Assembly (NCBI GenBank): GCA_027483995.1
Contig: JAIXTK010000429.1
Coordinates: 1 to 37,523, forward strand
Length of the DNA: 37,523 bases
Source: Acetobacteraceae bacterium
Lineage (GTDB): Bacteria > Pseudomonadota > Alphaproteobacteria > Acetobacterales > Acetobacteraceae
Direction of reading: 5' to 3'
Part shown: one piece after another, positions 35,610 through 37,523 of the stretch
Layout of the letters: each line of letters begins with the position of its first letter
Numbering within the stretch: position 1 is the first letter of the stretch
Notes under the pieces: generated by a model
What the model was told of the DNA's origin: nothing
The model's database searches: none
Seen by the model: the letters and a program-made list of their open reading frames with translations, nothing else
Translations under genes and position numbers: made by a program

Positions 35610-36779
35610 ATGACCGCCGTCACCCCGCACCAGCCCGAAGACCTCAACCATCTGTCGGACGACGCCTTCCGCCAGCACATCCGCCAATGGATCGAGGCCA
35701 ACTACCCGCCGGAGCTCCGCAATCCCCCGAAGCGCCTGCACTGGTCCGAAAACCAGGTCTGGTACTTCAAGCTGGCGGAACAGGGCTGGCTCTGCCCCTC
35801 CTGGCCCCGCGAGCACGGCGGCATGGGCCTCTCGGCCGGCAAGCAGATCATCATGGTCGAGGAGTACGAGCGCCACGGCGTCGCCCGCACCAACGACCAC
35901 GGCATCCTCATGGTCGGCCCACTGCTCATCGCCCACGGCACGCAGGACCAGCGCGACTTCTTCCTGCCCAAGATCCTCGCCGGCGAGCATATCTGGTGCC
36001 AGGGCTACAGCGAGCCCAACGCCGGCTCCGACCTCGCCTCCCTGCGCACCGAAGCCGTGGCCGATGGCGACGACTGGATCATCAACGGCTCCAAGATCTG
36101 GACCACCCTGGCCAACGACGCCAACTGGATCTTCCTCCTCGTCCGCACCGACAAGAACGCCAAGAAGCAGGAAGGCATCACCTTCCTCCTCGTCCCCATG
36201 GACACGCCCGGCATCACCGTCCGCCCGATCTGGACGATCGACCTGCACGATGAGTTCTGCGAGGTCTTCTTCGACAACGTCCGCGTCCCCCAGAAATGGA
36301 CCGTCGGCGCCGTCAACCAGGGCTGGACCATGGCCAAGGCCCTGCTGGGCCACGAACGCATCTATCTCGGCTCGGCCAAGCTCTCCCAATACGCGCTCGA
36401 CCGCCTGAAAACCCTGGCCGACCGCATGGGCGTCGCCGAAGACCCCGATTTCATCGACCGCTACACCCGCCTCAAGCTGGAAATCGCCGACCTCAAGAGC
36501 CTTCACGCCACCTACGTGGACGTCGTCCGCCGCGGCGAGGAACTCGGGCCGGATGTCTCCATGCTCAAGGTCATCCAGACCGAGCTGTTCCAGAAGATCA
36601 CCGACACCATGATGGAAGTCGCCGGCGAGAACGCCGCCCTGCTGGAACCCATGGAAGGCAACCGGGAACTGAACCCATCCGGCCTGTTCCTCCAGGCACG
36701 GCCGTCCACCATCTATGGCGGCAGCAACGAGATCCAGCGCAATATCCTGGCCAAGAACGTGCTCAGGCTACCAGGGTAG
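35610..36779 (+). CDS. Acyl-CoA dehydrogenase (large-subunit-like, 389 aa)
   Basis: 'WCQGYSEPNAGSDLASLRTEAV', 'NGSKIWTTLANDANWIFLLVRTD', 'GGSNEIQRNILAKNVLRLPG'. Confidence 0.93.
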   Translation: MTAVTPHQPEDLNHLSDDAFRQHIRQWIEANYPPELRNPPKRLHWSENQVWYFKLAEQGWLCPSWPREHGGMGLSAGKQIIMVEEYERHGVARTNDHGILMVGPLLIAHGTQDQRDFFLPKILAGEHIWCQGYSEPNAGSDLASLRTEAVADGDDWIINGSKIWTTLANDANWIFLLVRTDKNAKKQEGITFLLVPMDTPGITVRPIWTIDLHDEFCEVFFDNVRVPQKWTVGAVNQGWTMAKALLGHERIYLGSAKLSQYALDRLKTLADRMGVAEDPDFIDRYTRLKLEIADLKSLHATYVDVVRRGEELGPDVSMLKVIQTELFQKITDTMMEVAGENAALLEPMEGNRELNPSGLFLQARPSTIYGGSNEIQRNILAKNVLRLPG

Positions 36780-36898
36780 GATTCTTCTTTTTTCTGGAGA
36801 AAAAAGAAGCAAAAAAGACTTCATTCGTTTGCGGCGGGAAGGCCCGTTCTTCCTCGCCGCAAACGAAGAACGGGTTCTTTAGAACAGAACCGCTTCCT
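36774..36898 (-). repeat. Composite palindromic intergenic repeat, copy D (inverted orientation)
   Basis: CTTCTTTTTTCTGGAGAAAAAAGAAG (36784-36809) + CAAAAAAGACTTCATTCG; inner perfect 13-bp stem TTCGTTTGCGGCG/CGCCGCAAACGAA; degenerate left module GGTTCTTTAGAACAGAACC, reverse complement of the left module of A-C. Confidence 0.85.
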
Positions 36899-37073
36899 TC
36901 ACCGCCTCCAACATCGGCCGCACCGTCTCCCGCAGCCTGCCGCCGTTGCGTCCCGGCCACTGGATCACCACCCCGAACACCACGCGGCGCCCGTCGCCCT
37001 GCATCAGCGCCAGGAACAGCGCATCGGCCGAGTCGCCCAGCCGCTCGGCCGGAAAGGGAATGACCGTAGCCAT
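36879..37073 (-). CDS. Small hypothetical protein (64 aa)
   Basis: MATVIPFPAERLGDSADALFLALMQGDGRRVVFGVVIQWPGRNGGRLRETVRPMLEAVKEAVLF; last residues lie in repeat copy D. Confidence 0.6.
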   Translation of the reverse strand: MATVIPFPAERLGDSADALFLALMQGDGRRVVFGVVIQWPGRNGGRLRETVRPMLEAVKEAVLF

Positions 37074-37201
37074 CGAAGGATCTCCACAGCGCGCCCGATC
37101 AATACACGATCGCGCACCGCCGTTGCGGCCGATGCCATTCAACTATCCGTGGATGCCAACGCCACCGCCTCCCTGTGTTGCATCCGCCGCAGGCGGGCAC
37201 G

Positions 37202-37226
37202 AAAAAAGGGGCCCGAAGGCCCCTTT
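37202..37226 (-). terminator. Intrinsic terminator of ilvC
   Basis: On the - strand AAAGGGGCC-TTCG-GGCCCC followed by TTTTTT; immediately downstream of ilvC stop. Confidence 0.85.
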
Positions 37227-37251
37227 CCCGTCCGTCCGATAAGGGCGCGGC

Positions 37252-37523
37252 TCAGTTCTTGGTCTTGTCGACCAGCTTGTTCTTCGCGATCCACGGCATC
37301 ATCGCGCGCAGGTTCTCGCCCACCTGCTCGATCGGATGCTCCGAAGCGATCCGGCGCATCGCCTTGAAGTTCGCCTGGTTCACCTTGTTCTCCAGCATCC
37401 AGTCGCGCGCGAAACGCCCGCTCTGGATATCGGCCAGCACGCGCTTCATCTCGGCCTTGGTCTCGGCGGTGATGACACGCGGGCCGGTGACATACTCGCC
37501 ATACTCGGCGGTGTTCGAGATCG
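37252..37523 (-). CDS. ilvC: Ketol-acid reductoisomerase, C-terminal part (truncated by window)
   Basis: '[46 protein letters not shown]' characteristic of IlvC C-terminus. Confidence 0.92.
   Translation of the reverse strand, partial: ISNTAEYGEYVTGPRVITAETKAEMKRVLADIQSGRFARDWMLENKVNQANFKAMRRIASEHPIEQVGENLRAMMPWIAKNKLVDKTKN

Noticed and set aside
1-37523. CRISPR array, tRNA/rRNA genes, transposase or prophage block
   Set aside because: No spaced direct-repeat array, no recognisable tRNA T-loop/CCA context and no transposase/integrase-like proteins noticed by eye; absence not verified by tools.

Overview
GC-rich, ordinary-looking alphaproteobacterial chromosome (gene content suggests Rhodospirillales/Acetobacteraceae; taxonomy is inference). 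I can support about 39 CDSs: partial PEP-mutase/isocitrate-lyase family protein, two amidases, a hybrid histidine kinase, xylB, an endolysin-like muramidase, a serine hydrolase, folE + BLUF photoreceptor, a GST, tadA, a C26 peptidase, an RsuA/RluB-type pseudouridine synthase, rsmD, mutL, pgi, lspA, ileS, ribF, an ABC-2 polysaccharide-type exporter, a SlyB-like lipoprotein, an SLT+SPOR lytic transglycosylase, pcaIJ-like CoA transferase, an acyl-CoA dehydrogenase/enoyl-CoA hydratase cluster, and partial ilvC. No rRNA, tRNA, CRISPR, transposase or prophage block was seen. The most interesting non-genic signal is a family of four ~115-137 bp composite intergenic elements (two A/T-rich palindromes flanking a variable GC-rich hairpin, one copy inverted), whose ends carry stop codons and appear to overlap neighbouring gene ends. 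Other structured DNA: a 5-hairpin dyad-symmetric element at 34.6-34.8 kb, and two hairpins built from iterated short motifs (CGCCAAG, CACAGAG). The most interesting genic signals are a compact operon of unrecognised genes behind mutL, a folE-BLUF pair, tandem diverged small membrane paralogs, and a small membrane protein with an internally duplicated TM motif. All calls are by eye from the sequence; no database search was run.
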